Assembly (NCBI GenBank): GCA_037043455.1
Contig: JAWPHD010001274.1
Coordinates: 62,001-126,000 of the forward strand
Length of the DNA stretch: 64,000 nt
Direction of reading: 5' to 3'
Source of the DNA: Cyrtodaria siliqua
Taxonomy: Eukaryota; Mollusca; Bivalvia; Adapedonta; Hiatellidae
Shown here: in pieces, positions 25,901 to 40,400 of the stretch
How positions within the stretch are numbered: position 1 is the stretch's first letter
Layout: the number at the start of each line of letters is the position of its first letter
Notes under the pieces: generated by a model
What the model was told of the DNA's origin: nothing
The model's input: only the letters and a program-made list of their open reading frames with translations
Database searches by the model: none
Position numbers and translations under genes: made by a program

Positions 25901-28420
25901 GTATTTCTGTGTTTCCATGACAACAGGATAAAGAAAGCCGACTCACGAAGTTAAAAAACCAGATAAAGCGTGAAATGGAAGAGGAAGACATGCGACTGAG
26001 ACGAGAGAAGGAGGGATCTATCAAGTAAGTAGTCACTCACGTGCATCACCACACGCACGTGACTTGATGGTTTGTTCACTGGAGGTTGCTGCACCAATGA
26101 TAATCCAATCTTGTCTCACAGTGAAGCTGTATAATTTTGAGCAGGGGTGATAAATTCAAAGATTGTGTGAATCTTCCTTGAGAGTTATTCCATTAACACA
26201 TACATGTCACCCCAGGAAGGCACTGTTGAGATTTAACACCCACCCTTAATGCAGAATTAGTGTAAAGAACCAAATTTCTGAAAATAGGGTTCACCCCCTA
26301 GATCTTAATTAAATTGCCTTCTAAGGTGTGTTTTAATGGAATAAACCTGATTTGTAAGACGCCGTTTGCTGATAGGGATCATTCAAATATCTTATTCATG
26401 TTTTAAAATATGACGATTTATATTTTGTAAAAATTATACCCTATATTAGATAGAAATCCAAATGACAAAATAGTTTAGCTTTATATTTTTATATGAGCTT
26501 CTATTAAAATCACTGTAGACTATAGCTTATTGCATGCTGGCTAATATACAGTCACATTAGTTTGCATTCCAGAAAACGTTTTGTATTTTGAACAATTTAT
26601 TTTACTTTATTCGGAAAGCCATTTTACATAACGGCGTATTCAAAGGCAACATTTAAACATTTACAATGATAACATTCAAATATGAAGCAGTCATCAGGTC
26701 ATGAGAAAAATGCACGATATGACGGTCCTAATTAAAATGAACGAGTATGTGTTAATTATCTAGCTGACAGGTAGCAAGGGTAAAGCTTGAAGTACTAGTC
26801 GAGTAATGTTTTGATTTCAACTTTAAAATATTTCATTCAAAACTTTCGTTGTTTATATTCTATGAGGATATCTACATACATTTGTTCACACTAAAACACA
26901 ACATGTTCTTGCATATGAGATAAGGATATCTTTGTTTGACCTACTCGTGTGCTCAGATTTCTTATCTTACACAACATGTGCTGGATAAAAATCATGTGCA
27001 TCAACAATGATGTCGAAAATGTCAACATTTTGTAAATACAAACATTGATTGATAAATGAACACAATGTCAGTGGTATGCAAGAAAACAACAAGTTCAGAT
27101 AGGAAATTCTGACCCTTGGTATCATTTATAAAGTAGCTATCCCACCAACAACAGCAAAATTTTACAACATATGAACACAATTTCTAAACCTACTGATGAC
27201 GAGGTATGCATATAACAATATTTTGAGAATTCAAACTCTATAGGCACTATAAACGGCTTTATCCAGCCAGGCTAAACCCCGAAATGGATTGTCAAAGTAA
27301 GCGTTACCAACTCCTTATTAATTTTACGCATATTTAATCTCGGTTGTTTTAAGAACCCATAAATAAACCTTTACTTTTAATCAGCACATAAACATTATTA
27401 AATGACCTGAACACCTGGAAAGATTTTTATAAATAGTTTTGTAGTGTAATTTTGCAATTATTTGGCGTTTTATTTTTTTTTGAAATTGTGGCAGAAAACA
27501 CATCTTTTATTGGAATTGCCCATCTGTGCCAGATACCCATGACAGATTCCTATATTACATCTTAGAGTGATAGATAATACCTGAGTGGCTTTAATCATAT
27601 ACAAATGCACATACATATAGGTTTGCTTGGCAGTGGATTTTTAACAGTTTGTAGTGTTTTGCTTGCTTACATTACCTCCCTTGCCAAATAGATCTCTACA
27701 ACAAGAAGGTAGGACTGAAGATGCTGAAAATGGGACATTACTCTTAAATGAAGAGTTTGAGGAGAACATTGCAAAATTAAAGGAAGAGTTGAGTGAAAAG
27801 GCAAAACAGGAAGAGGACAACCTGCGGTAAACATTTGTGCTCTGTGGTTTATTTGTGGTGTTTAGTCATGTGATGGGACAAAAAAGTTCTAACCCATTTG
27901 TAACACAAACAATAAAATAATTATGCAAAAAAAAATGTCCAGCTTTTTGATTTGCCCTTAAATAAAGTGTATGGTTAAAAAGGTAATCTTATAAAAGGAG
28001 GTACAACTAAAAGTTACCTTAAAAAAGGAAGTACATCTACTAAGTATGCTCAATAAGACTGTGTGCAATTCTATTCTGTAAATACAGTCAAACCTGGTTT
28101 AAGAGACCACTCAGGGAAAAGACTAGATGTGGTCACTTCTGTACTAAATATTTACCGTAAAATGGAAATTGACACAAAATGCTGCCAAACGAAAGAAATA
28201 ATCACAAAGACTAATTAGGATATTGTTGAATTTATGTTTGATCTCGTTTCTGTTTCATTTACCGAGAGTTAATTTGTTTTTTCCGTTGTTTTTTTTAAGA
28301 AAAAATATAGTGGTCACGTATTGGTCATAAAACCCCGTCTTTTTGTATAAAATGATGTGGTCGTTGGTCGTGTTAGACAGGTGGTTGCTTATTGCAGTAT
28401 AAATTATTAGCAAATTTCGT

Positions 28421-28452
<32 letters not shown>

Positions 28453-31400
28453 ACTCAAAGTGGTCGCTTTATGGCAGGTGGGCGCTTAAAACAGGTGGTC
28501 GTATGACCAGGTTTGACTGTGTCTAAATGAATCCAGCTTAGACTTTTAAAATGCTAGCACTGGTCAAATGGACTGGAAACTTTTCCCGTGACATGATGTT
28601 TGTGTGTGTGCTAGTTGTATGTTATTTTGTTCTTTATTTTTAAAATCTGTGAATTTTTTTCTAATCAATATTATGTCTAAAACTAATTATTTGACTTTGT
28701 TTCCATCTGTGATCTTAGTATATCTATCTTCAACCCTCTGAGGTTGCTGCCCAAAGTGACCGTTGTATATTTTCAACCCCCTGAGATTGCTGCCCCAATG
28801 TGACAGTAGTATATCTTCAACCCTCTAAGGTTGCTGCCCCATTTGTGACCCTAGTATATCTTCAACCCTCTGAGGTTGCTGCCCAATGTGACCCTAGTAT
28901 ATTTTCAACCCCCTGAGGTTGCTGCCCCAATGTGACCCTAGTATATCTTCAACCCTCTGAGGTTGCTGCCCCAGTGTGACCCTAGTATATCTTCAACCCT
29001 CTGAGGTTGCTGCCCCAGTGTGACCCTAGTATATCTTCAACCCTCTGAGGTTGCTGCTCCAATGTGACCCTAGTTTATTTTCAACCCCCTGAGGTTGCCT
29101 CTCCAATGTGACCCTAGTATATTTTCAACCCCCTGAGGTTGCTGCCCCAGTGTGACCCTAGTATATCTTCAACCCTCTGCCCCAATATAATCTTAGTGTA
29201 TCTTCAACCCTCTGAGGTTGCTGACCCGATATAACCCTAGTCTATCTTCAACTCTGAGGTTGCTGTCACAATGTAACCTTGGTCTATCTTTAACTCTCTA
29301 AGGTAACTGTTCTATTATAACCTTGGTCTATATTCAACCTCTAAGGTTGCTGTCCCAATATAACCCTAGTCTATATTCAACCCTCCAAGGTTGCTTGTCC
29401 CAATATAACCCTAGTCTATATTCAACCCTCTGAGGTTACTGTCCCAATATAACCCTAGTCTATATTCAACCCTCTGAGGTTGCTGTCCCAATATAACCCT
29501 AGTCTATATTCAATCCTCTGAGGCTGCGGCCCCAATATGACAATAGTCTATCTTCAACCCTCTGAGATTACTGTCCCAATATGACCCTAGTCTATCTTCA
29601 ACCTCTGAGGTTACTGTCCCAATATAACGTTGGTCTATCTTCAACCCTCTGAGGTTACTGTCCCAATATAACCCTAGTCTATCTTCAACCTCTGAGGTTA
29701 CTGTCCCAATATAACGTTGGTCTATCTTCAACCCTCTGAGGTTACTGTCCCAATATAACTTAGTCTGCCTTCAACCCTGTGAAATGGTGGCCCCAATATA
29801 ACCCTAGTCTATATTCAACTCTCTAAGGTTGTGGCCCCAGTATAACCTTAGTCTGCCTTCAACCCTCTTCATGATGTTTGTGTTTATAGTCCAAGTTCAC
29901 TATTAAGGTAGAAAATGTACTTTAATTCTTATTAAATCTCTTTATTAGGGTTAATCTTATTCCAGCAGATTTCAGTTATTTCTGTTATACTTTAATATTG
30001 TTATAACCTGTAATGTGATGCATATTTTATTGTACAGCAGGTTAACTATAGCATATTTGCTTAACTAATATATATCTATTAGTTTACATTTATTTAAGAA
30101 AACAGCTTTACAATGCAAGTTACTTGTAACATTTTACCCCTATACATTCACCTCAGCTTATTATACCAAGGTCACTGTATGAATTTACCTGTCATCTCTC
30201 CAACATACATTATGAGACTTGCTTTTGTTTCCGTTGAAAAGGCTGTTTATTTGCTATTACTCTATTAATTATATCCCGGCTTTCACAAAGTGAAGTGGGA
30301 GCTATATAGGTATCGTGTCCATAACGTCCCGTCGCGTCTCATCACATAACACATTTTTGTCACGTCCCATCCTATTGCATCCCGTATAGCATTTTCATTA
30401 CTTGAAATTCCTCAAACACTTTTAAATGGGTTGTTCACAAACTACATATGAACATAACAACTGATGCCCTTATTGTCCCTCTACATCACCCATTGATTAC
30501 CTAATTTATTACAGAATTATGACCCTTTATTTGATTTAAAATATAGCGGGTGTATTCATCACCTTCAGTGATAGTTCTGGTTTCAGTCAGAACACTCTTT
30601 CTGTGTTTCTTATAAAATGTTTTGTTTTCTTTATTAAAAATCCCAAAAATCTGACTTTTGGACAAATCAAATATACCTGAAAGATATGTAAAATATCTGA
30701 ATTCTGTTTTACCAGCAAGCGTAGTTACGTTGGAAAAGAGCAGCATGAGGAGAGGGTTTCATATCTGTCTTAACATTAAATGTGTTGTCACATTCTTAAC
30801 CTGGGAGGATAAAATAATTCAACATTTATATGAAAATATAGATTGCTTAAGTTTGAACCAAAATTTGGCAAACACACCATCAAACATAGAATTATTTCAA
30901 CAAAATATGGTTAAAATAATTTGTAACAATAAAAAATCTGCTGAAGTAGCAGAAGTGAGATCTTTGTTTATACAGTCTGGATCAAAATAACCCTAAATCC
31001 TGAATTTAGTTTGCTATAGTTCTTATTGTTGTTGTTGCAGTGGCTGATGTTGTTTCTACAAATGCTGGGGATGTTGTTAAAGTCCTGGTTGTTGTTGTTA
31101 CAATCCTGGTTGTTGTTGTTATGATCCTGGTTGTAGTTACAATCCTGGTTGTTGTTGTTACAGTCCTGGTTGTTGTTGTTACAATCCTGGTTGTTGTTGT
31201 TACAATCCTGGTTGTTGTAGTTACAGTCCTGGTTGTTGTTGTTACATTCCTGGTTGTTGTTGTTACATTCCTGGTTGTTGTTACAATCCTGGTTGTTGTT
31301 GTTACATTCCTGGTTGTTGTTGTTACAATCCTGGTTGTTGTTGTTACATTCCTGGTTGTTGTTGTTACAATTCTGGTTGTTGTTGTTACAGTCCTGGTTG

Positions 31401-34400
31401 TTGTTGTTACAATCCTGGTTGTTGTAGTTACAATCCTGGTTGTTGTTACAATCCTGGTTCTTGTTGTTACAGTCCTGGTTGTAGTTACAATCCTGTTGTT
31501 GTAGTTACAATCCTGGTTGTTGTTGTTGCAATCCTGGTTGTTGTTGTTACAATCCTGGTTGTTGTTGTTACAATCCTGGTTGTTGTAGTTGCAGTCCTGG
31601 TTGTTGTTGTTACAGTCCTGGTAGTTGTTGTTACAATCCTGGTTGTAGTTACAATCCTGGTTGTTGTTGTTACAATCCTGGTTGTTGTTGTTACAGTCCT
31701 GGTTGTTGTTGTTACAATCCTGGTTGTTGTTGTTACAGTCCTGGTTGTTGTTACAATCCTGGTTGTAGTTACAATCCTGGTTGTTGTAGTTACAATCCTG
31801 ATTGTTGTAGTTACAATCCTGGTTGTTACAATCCTGGTTGTTGTAGTTACAATCCTGGTTGTTGTAGTTACAATCCTGGTTGTTGTTACAATCCTGGTTG
31901 TTGTTGTTACATTCCTGGTTGTTGTTGTTACACTCCTGGTTGTTGTTACAGTCCTGGTTGTTGTAGTTACAATCGTGGTTGTTGTTGTTGTTACAATCCT
32001 GGTTGTTGTTGTTACAATCCTAGTTGTTGTTGTTACAGTCTTGGTAGTTGTTGTTACAGTCCTGGTTATTGTTGTTACAGTCCTGGTTGTTGTTGTTACA
32101 GTCCAGGTTGTTGTTGTTACAATACTGATTGTTGTTGTTACAATCCTGGTTGTTGTTGTTACATTCCTGGTTGTTGTTGTTACAGTCCTGGTTGTTGTTT
32201 TTGTAACAATCCTGATTGTTGTTGTTACAATCCTGGTTGTTGTTGTTACAATCCTGGTTGTTGTTGTTACAGTCCTGGTTGTTGTTGCAATCCTGGTTGT
32301 CGTTGTTACAATTCTGGTTGTTGTTGTTGCAGGAAGCAGATGGAGGAGACCCTGGAGAAGTTGAGGCAGGAGGTATCGTCCCTGCAGGAGGAAGAGCAGA
32401 GTAAACTGGAAGAGGAGAAGATGAAAGCCCTCGAACGACTTCACAGAATGGTGCGCATATAACTCAACTCTACCATTGTAAATCTAGACCAGCCTTTCAC
32501 TATGTTTAAAGATGAATGGCCACCCTTTTTGTAGTATTATCAATTAACAAGTTTAACTCTTAAACATCATATGAACATGTCTTGATAGTCTAAGTTGTAT
32601 GTAAAAATAAGTATTATTTGCATGAAGTAGATACTACTTTTACCAATGCGTTACTGCAAGGGAAAATGAGGTAAATCTGAATTGTATAGCTGCACAACTA
32701 TTGCCAGATAATTGATAAATACATTTACCTGTGGATTAATTTACCTGTTCAAAGTTTTCTACGTCATCAAATAAAATCCAATTCTCCCTTTTGACAGATA
32801 TTGCAATGTGTGAATTGTAAATATCTATTGTTGTGTATTGATTTCGATTTAAATAAACATAAACATTTTCATGAAGCAAAACATGGCTGGAGAACTTTAA
32901 AGATATGACAGTATTGTTAACATTGATTACATATTAAGCTTTACAAGTTATACATATTCCTCTTGATGACCTTATTGTGAACTTGATATGGCAGGAGATA
33001 TGGGAGAAAACTCGTGTGCCGGAATGGGCTACTGAAATTGAATAGTTTTCTTTTTGTGTAGGTTCGTGAAAGGTTTCTTGGAAGTAGAAAAAGAGAACTG
33101 ATATTTATTTTGTCTTCATTTTGCGTAGGTAGAGGATGCGACAGAAGCAGAAAAAAGACGTCTGGAACAGGAGAAGAACCAGGCACTTGAGACGTTGCAG
33201 GGGAAACATAAACTTGAGCTGGATAGACTGAGAGATGACATGGAGAGAAAACACAAGGATAAAGTACACGAGGCACAGCAGAGCCTTAATGAGAACCACG
33301 AACAGGTACATTATCTCGCATACAGGTACATTATCTCACATACAGGTACATTATCTCACATACAGGTACATTATCTCACATACAGGTACATTATCTCTCA
33401 CACAGGTATATTATCTTACATCTGCCGCTATATGTGAATCTGATGTTCACGTATATGCATAACAAAATAATTGGATTATAGTAATAAATGACTTTTGAAA
33501 ACATGGAAATGATTGCCCTTGGTGTAGACACTGATGTCTGCTTTCTGCCATTCTTCCATACATCCATCCAGGCTGGGACTTTCATATGCAGGAGGGATTG
33601 GCTAATATTTAGTATATTGTATACCATATGTATATATACCATACACGCATGTATCACCACTAGAGGATGTGTCATGTGTCACATTTATGTCCACCCCCAT
33701 TATTAAAATAATGCCTGAAGTGCTGTTCTATGTCTGTAATATTTGAATCGATTTTCCTACAGCATGTTTTCAGTATCAGTTGCAGTTTTCTGAATTACCT
33801 TGTCACTTAAATCACTTAGTTTGTGGTGTAAAGCACAACCAATCAGTACACCCAGATAGTGGTGTCTGTTTCAAACACCCAGATAGTGGTGTCTGCTTCA
33901 AACACCCAGATAGTGGTGTCTACTTTAAACACCCAGATAGTGGTGTCTGCTTCAAACACCCAGATAGTGGTGTCTGCTTCAAACACCCAGATAGTGGTGT
34001 CTACTTCAAACACCCAGATAGTGGTGTCTGCTTCAAACACCCAGATAGTGGTGTCTGCTTCAAACACCCAGATAGTGGTGTCTGCTTCAAACACCCAGAT
34101 AGTGGTGTCTGCTTCAAACACCCAGATAGTGGTGTCTACTTCAAACACCCAGATAGTGGTGTCTGCTTCAAACACCCAGATAGTGGTGTCTGCTTTAAAC
34201 ACACAGATAGTGGTGTCTGCTTTAAACACCCAGATAGTGGTGTCTGCTTCAAACACCCAGATAGTGGTGTCTGCTTCAAACACCCAGATAGTGGTGTCTG
34301 CTTCAAACACCCAGATAGTGGTGTCTGCTTCAAACACCCAGATTGTGGTGTCTACTTCAAACACCCAGATAGTGGTGTCTACTTTAAACACCCAGATAGT

Positions 34401-37400
34401 GGTGTCTGCTTTAAACACCCAGATAGTGGTGTCTGCTTAAAACACCCAGATAGTGGTGTCTGCTTCAAACACCCAGATAGTGGTGTCTACTTCAAACACC
34501 CAGATAGTGGTGTCTACTTTAAACACCCAGATAGTGGTGTCTACTTCAAACACCCAGATAGTGGTGTCTGCTTCAAACACCCAGATAGTGGTGTCTGTTT
34601 CAAACACCCAGATAGTGGTGTCTACTTCAAACACCCAGATAGTGGTGTCTACTTCAAACACCCAGATAGTGGTGTCTGCTTCAAACACCCAGATAGTGGT
34701 GTCTACTTCAAACACCCAGATAGTGGTGTCTACTTTAAACACCCAGATAGTGGTGTCTGCTTTAAACACCCAGATAGTGGTGTCTGCTTCAAACACCCAG
34801 ATAGTGGTGTCTACTTCAAACACCCAGATAGTGGTGTCTGCTTCAAACACCCAGATAGTGGTGTCTACTTCAAACACCCAGATAGTGGTGTCTACTTTAA
34901 ACACCCAGATAGTGGTGTCTACTTCAAACACCCAGATAGTGGTGTCTGCTTCAAACACCCAGATAGTGGTGTCTACTTCAAACACCCAGATAGTGGTGTC
35001 TGCTTCAAACACCCAGATAGTGGTGTCTACTTCAAACACCCAGATAGTGGTGTCTACTTTAAACACCCAGATAGTGGTGTCTACTTCAAACACCCAGATA
35101 GTGGTGTCTACTTCAAACACCAAGATAGTGGTGTCTGCTTCAAACACCCAGATAGTGGTGTCTGCTTCAAACACCCAGATAGTGGTGTCTGCTTCAAACA
35201 CCCAGATAGTGGTGTCTACTTCAAACACCCAGATAGTGGTGTCTACTTTAAACACCCAGATAGTGGTGTCTGCTTCAAACACCCAGATAGTGGTGTCTGC
35301 TTCAAACACCCAGATAGTGGTGTCTGCTTCAAACACCCAGATAGTGGTGTCTACTTCAAACACCCAGATAGTGGTGTCTACTTCAAACACCCAGATAGTG
35401 GTGTCTGTTTCAAACACCCAGATAGTGGTGTCTGCTTCAAACACCCAGATAGTGGTGTCTGCTTCAAACACCCAGATAGTGGTGTCTGCTTCAAACACCC
35501 AGATAGTGGTGTCTGCTTCAAACACCCAGATAGTGGTGTCTGCTTCAAACACCCAGATAGTGGTGTCTGCTTCAAACACCCAGATAGTGGTGTCTACTTT
35601 AAACACCCAGATAGTGGTGTCTGCTTCAAACACCCAGATAGTGGTGTCTGATTCAAACACCCAGATAGTGGTGTCTGCTTCAAACACCCAGATAGTGGTG
35701 TCTGCTTCAAACACCCAGATAGTGGTGTCTACTTCAAACACCCAGATAGTGGTGTCTACTTTAAACACCCAGATAGTGGTGTCTGCTTCAAACACCCAGA
35801 TAGTGGTGTCTGCTTCAAACACCCAGATAGTGGTGTCTGCTTCAAACACCCAGATTGTGGTGTCTGCTTCAAACACCCAGATAGTGGTGTCTGCTTCAAA
35901 CACCCAGATAGTGGTGTCTGCTTCAAACACCCAGATAATGGTGTCTGCTTCAAACACCCAGATAGTGGTGTCTGCTTCAAACACCCAGATAGTGGTGTCT
36001 ACTTCAAACACCCAGATAGTGGTGTCTACTTCAAACACCCAGATAGTGGTGTCTGCTTCAAACACCCAGATAGTGGTGTCTGCTTCAAACACCCAGATAG
36101 TGGTGTCTACTTCAAACACCCAGATAGTGGTGTCTGTTTCAAACACCCAGATAGTGGTGTCTGCTTCAAACACCCAGATAGTGGTGTCTACTTCAAACAC
36201 CCAGATAGTGGTGTCTGCTTCAAACACCCAGATAGTGGTGTCTGCTTCAAACACCCAGATAGTGGATAGTGGTGTCTGCTTCAAACACCCAGATAGTGGT
36301 GTCTGCTTCAAACACCCAGATAGTGGTGTCTACTTCAAACACCCAGATAGTGGTGTCTGTTTCAATCACCCAGATAGTGGTGTCTGTTTCAAACACCCAG
36401 ATAGTGGTGTCTGCTTCAAACACCCAGATAGTGGTGTCTACTTCAAACACCCAGATAGTGGTGTCTGCTTCAAACACCCAGATAGTGGTGTCTGCTTCAA
36501 ACACCTAGATAGTGGTGTCTACTTCAAACACCCAGATAGTGGTGTCTGTTTCAAACACCCAGATAGTGGTGTCTGTTTCAAACACCCAGATAGTGGTGTC
36601 TACTTCAAACACCCAGATAGTGGTGTCTACTTCAAACACCCAGATAGTGGTGTCTACTTTAAACACCCAGATAGTGGTGTCTGCTTCAAACACCCAGATA
36701 GTGGATAGTGGTGTCTGCTTCAAACACCCAGATAGTGGTGTCTACTTCAAACACCCAGATAGTGGTGTCTGCTTCAAACACCCAGATAGTGGTGTCTGCT
36801 TCAAACACCCAGATAGTGGTGTCTGCTTCAAACACCCAGATAGTGGTGTCTGCTTCAAACACCCAGATAGTGGTGTCTGCTTCAAACACCCAGATAGTGG
36901 TGTCTGCTTCAAACACCCAGATAGTGGTGTCTGCTTCAAACACCCAGATAGTGGTGTCTACTTCAAACACCCAGATAGTGGTGTCTGCTTCAAACACCCA
37001 GATAGTGATGTCTGCTTCAAACACCCAGATAGTGGTGTCTGCTTCAAACACCCAGATAGTGGTGTCTACTTCAAACACCCAGATAGTGGTGTCTGTTTCA
37101 AACACCCAGATAGTGGTGTCTGTTTCAAACACCCAGATAGTGGTGTCTGCTTCAAACACCCAGATAGTGGTGTCTGCTTCAAACACCCAGATAGTGGTGT
37201 CTACTTCAAACACCCAGATAGTGGTGTCTGCTTCAAACACCCAGATAGTGGTGTCTGCTTCAAACACCCAGATTGTGGTGTCTGCTTCAAACACCCAGAT
37301 AGTGGTGTCTACTTCAAACACCCAGATAGTGGTGTCTGCTTCAAACACCCAGATTGTGGTGTCTGCTTCAAACACCCAGATAGTGGTGTCTGCTTCAAAC

Positions 37401-40400
37401 ACCTAGATAGTGGTGTCTACTTCAAACACCCAGATAGTGGTGTCTGTTTCAAACACCCAGATAGTGGTGTCTACTTCAAACACCCAGACAGGTGGGAAGC
37501 AGAGTGGTTTTTAGCTCCGCCGTCCACTTATCATAGCAACACATGACAACGGAAAGTAGTACGTCATTTTCCGTCAACGTCAAAAAAAAGTGAAACAGCC
37601 GCCATTTTCTTTTTTTAAACGCGTAATCTGGAAGATTGTAACAAATTTACATGATTAAAATTTTAGTTCCCTTTTAAGTTTCGTCATCTTCAGCTGTATT
37701 GACTTTTAGATGCTTTACTGCGCGAGAAATTTCGAGATTCACCCATTTAAAATTCCGAAGCGAGGGGAAGTAACTCGTAAGAGATGTCATTGTTAAAATG
37801 CGTTTAAAAATGGTAACACTTGTGTTCTTTTCTAATGAAATACAAGGAGATACTAAAAATATGTTGTTTAAGCTTAAATAGTACATGGCGTGTACTACAT
37901 GTTACGAACATCATGGTATTTCTTTATAAAAATTACACGCTAAAACGATAAAATGTTCGACTCGGCACTGTCGGTCAAAAAATATAACGAGTGTAAAGTC
38001 ATTGAACATCTACAGGTGCGTATTCGGTATTCGGTGAAGGGGCTCACACTAAGTCTGAAAAGTAGTCTGTAGCCTATATTTAAAAAGGCTGACCGCTGTT
38101 CAGCTTCTCGTTGTGCATTTTGATGGCCAATCTGGAATTATGGAACTCAACTGGCCACCCACTAATGTTTTTTTATTTATTTTTTATTGGCGAGTATCAC
38201 CATATGCAGCCATATTTAACATCAAAATATACTAAAACAAAGCTGCAGTCCAATTTATTTGGTTATCCCTCACCGGCCCGTCACCACCACCACCACCACC
38301 ATCACCACCCACCCCTACCATAAAAAAAATAAAAAATGCGGATCTGGTCAGGGTAGGTGTCTCATTAGAATCGCGGAAACCGCCCTACTCCTACTTTCGC
38401 TTATTAAACATGCTCGGAGAATAGACTTCGATATATAAACTTCAGATAGGAGGATTTATGTCCGCTTACGATGGACGAGGCTAAACACACTGAAGAAACT
38501 CAGTGGCGCCGTTGTCTTGAACCCGGATCCTGTGCTTTTAAGTTTTGAAATGCACCGCATTGTCCGCTACACCGACACTTGACAAAACAAATATAACGGC
38601 TTAATATGTCAAACTAGTATAATAGACATGGAAATATCAGTTTCCAGATTGTTATTAGTGGGAAGCGGTCACTAAGTCGACCTTGAACTAGAAGTGTGTT
38701 CCATCACCCATGAACACTTGCTTCGCCTGCTGACAGTGCTGTTTGCTTATTTCCAAGGTTAGGTTGCAGGTTAGGCTGATAAATAGGGCATAACCTGCCA
38801 AAATGAAAGTCAGAGGTATTGCACATGTGTAACAACATCCATTGAGATGAAGACGTTGGTGAAGTTTCATGAACACAATTAAAATACTTTTCAATTGATG
38901 GCCAAGGTTAGGTTGCAGGTTAAAGCATGACAAAGTGATCGATAAGTGTCTGCCATCCTAAGCAGTAGACACAAAAATAAGTGTTCAGTTCTCATATGAA
39001 TATATCCGTCATGCGGATATTTTTTATGCACTCTTCAACCCAATGAATTTTACTTGACCAGGCTAGACCAGTGACATTTGCTTTATCAGACGAGTACCGC
39101 TAAGTACAGCAAAACATGTTTCGAGATGCTAATTTCAAATTCAGTGCTCGATATACACTTCAAGATTGCCATCATCGGCCCATGTGTCACTTTAATTACA
39201 AAAGATCTATTTCAAAAGCTTGAATAAACAATAAATAAATTAAAATGACCTTGTGTTCCCAAAAGGCAGTTTTTCAGTTTCAGATGACTGTATGACTGTA
39301 CGCAAATGGAAACTTTTTTTACATACAATGTAGATCCAACTGAACCAAAGAATAAATAATACAATATTTTATATATATTATATTTATAAACTAAACATCT
39401 ATTAAATACTACAATAATGAAATTTACTTCATACTTACAACATACTTACAACAAAAAAATCAATGTCATATATGGCCTAAAATGTGTTAAAATGATGTAA
39501 AACACCAAAATTTTTTTGAATGTGAGCATCTACTGTCAATGTATGACATTGTATACATTTGGTGTTTTTTAACAGCTTTACATATTATATAGTCTCTGTG
39601 AGGTATAATTATGTTCATTTTGGTTCTTTAAAAAAATAATGTCTGCTTAGTCCTCGGGATTGCCAAACTGAAGTCACCATCATGATCAGGCGAACACATC
39701 TCAAGCGGGATACGCAGTAACAAGTATATACTGTAACGCATAAGGCCGAAGAAAAATTAACCTCGTTTCTGATTTGGCCTAATAAAATGAATATATTTCC
39801 TTGAGTTTAGAATCTTGCGATCACAGTATTGTCAACTCTTTTGGTTAAATCCACGTCTTCCAGGGTTGCATTGGTATTTGAAGAACGAAGGGCATCTGGA
39901 AACCAGATGATGCGTCTCTGAAATGAACAAAACAAGTTGTTAAAAAGGATGGATTGGTGGTACAAAATATATAAGCCATATGATATATGCATGGAATTTC
40001 ACATGAATCAACAGAGTGTCCTGTTATTTTTAAAAGGATTTTAACTTTGGCTGTCGTATATACCGTATTTCCTCTAACAGTAGCTCCCGGGCACTATGGA
40101 AAGTGCGAAGGGGGGGGGGGGGGGGGGGGGGGGCTAATATTATGATACAAATTTTCAATATATTTCACCTCCTTTCCCCGGACTGTTTCCTTATAGAATT
40201 ACTGTACGCCGATCTTTTACTGTTACACCGGTATTGACTTAACCAAAACATGACTGTACCGAGTATATTACTGTCATCACTCTGCATCTATATGATACAC
40301 ATTTCTGTCAAACTTGACGATTACAAAACGGGTTGGTTGCATATGAATTAACCAATAATAAAAGATAAACTAAATAGTAAATTGAAAGGAACGAGATAAA

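Noticed and set aside
30658..30990. 110-codon frame as a gene
   Set aside because: No recognised family or motif. AT-rich, overlaps an opposite-strand frame and a repeat end, and has no splice partner.
31040..32444. Thr/Arg/Val-rich frames of 319, 154 and 129 codons
   Set aside because: Produced by the 21-bp repeat. The - strand frame overlaps the real exon 15 on the other strand.
33780..37546. Frames up to 751 codons as possible repetitive secreted or structural proteins
   Set aside because: Same-length frames exist on both strands, there is no signal peptide or codon bias, and the array is intronic. The length follows from the 27-bp period without stops.
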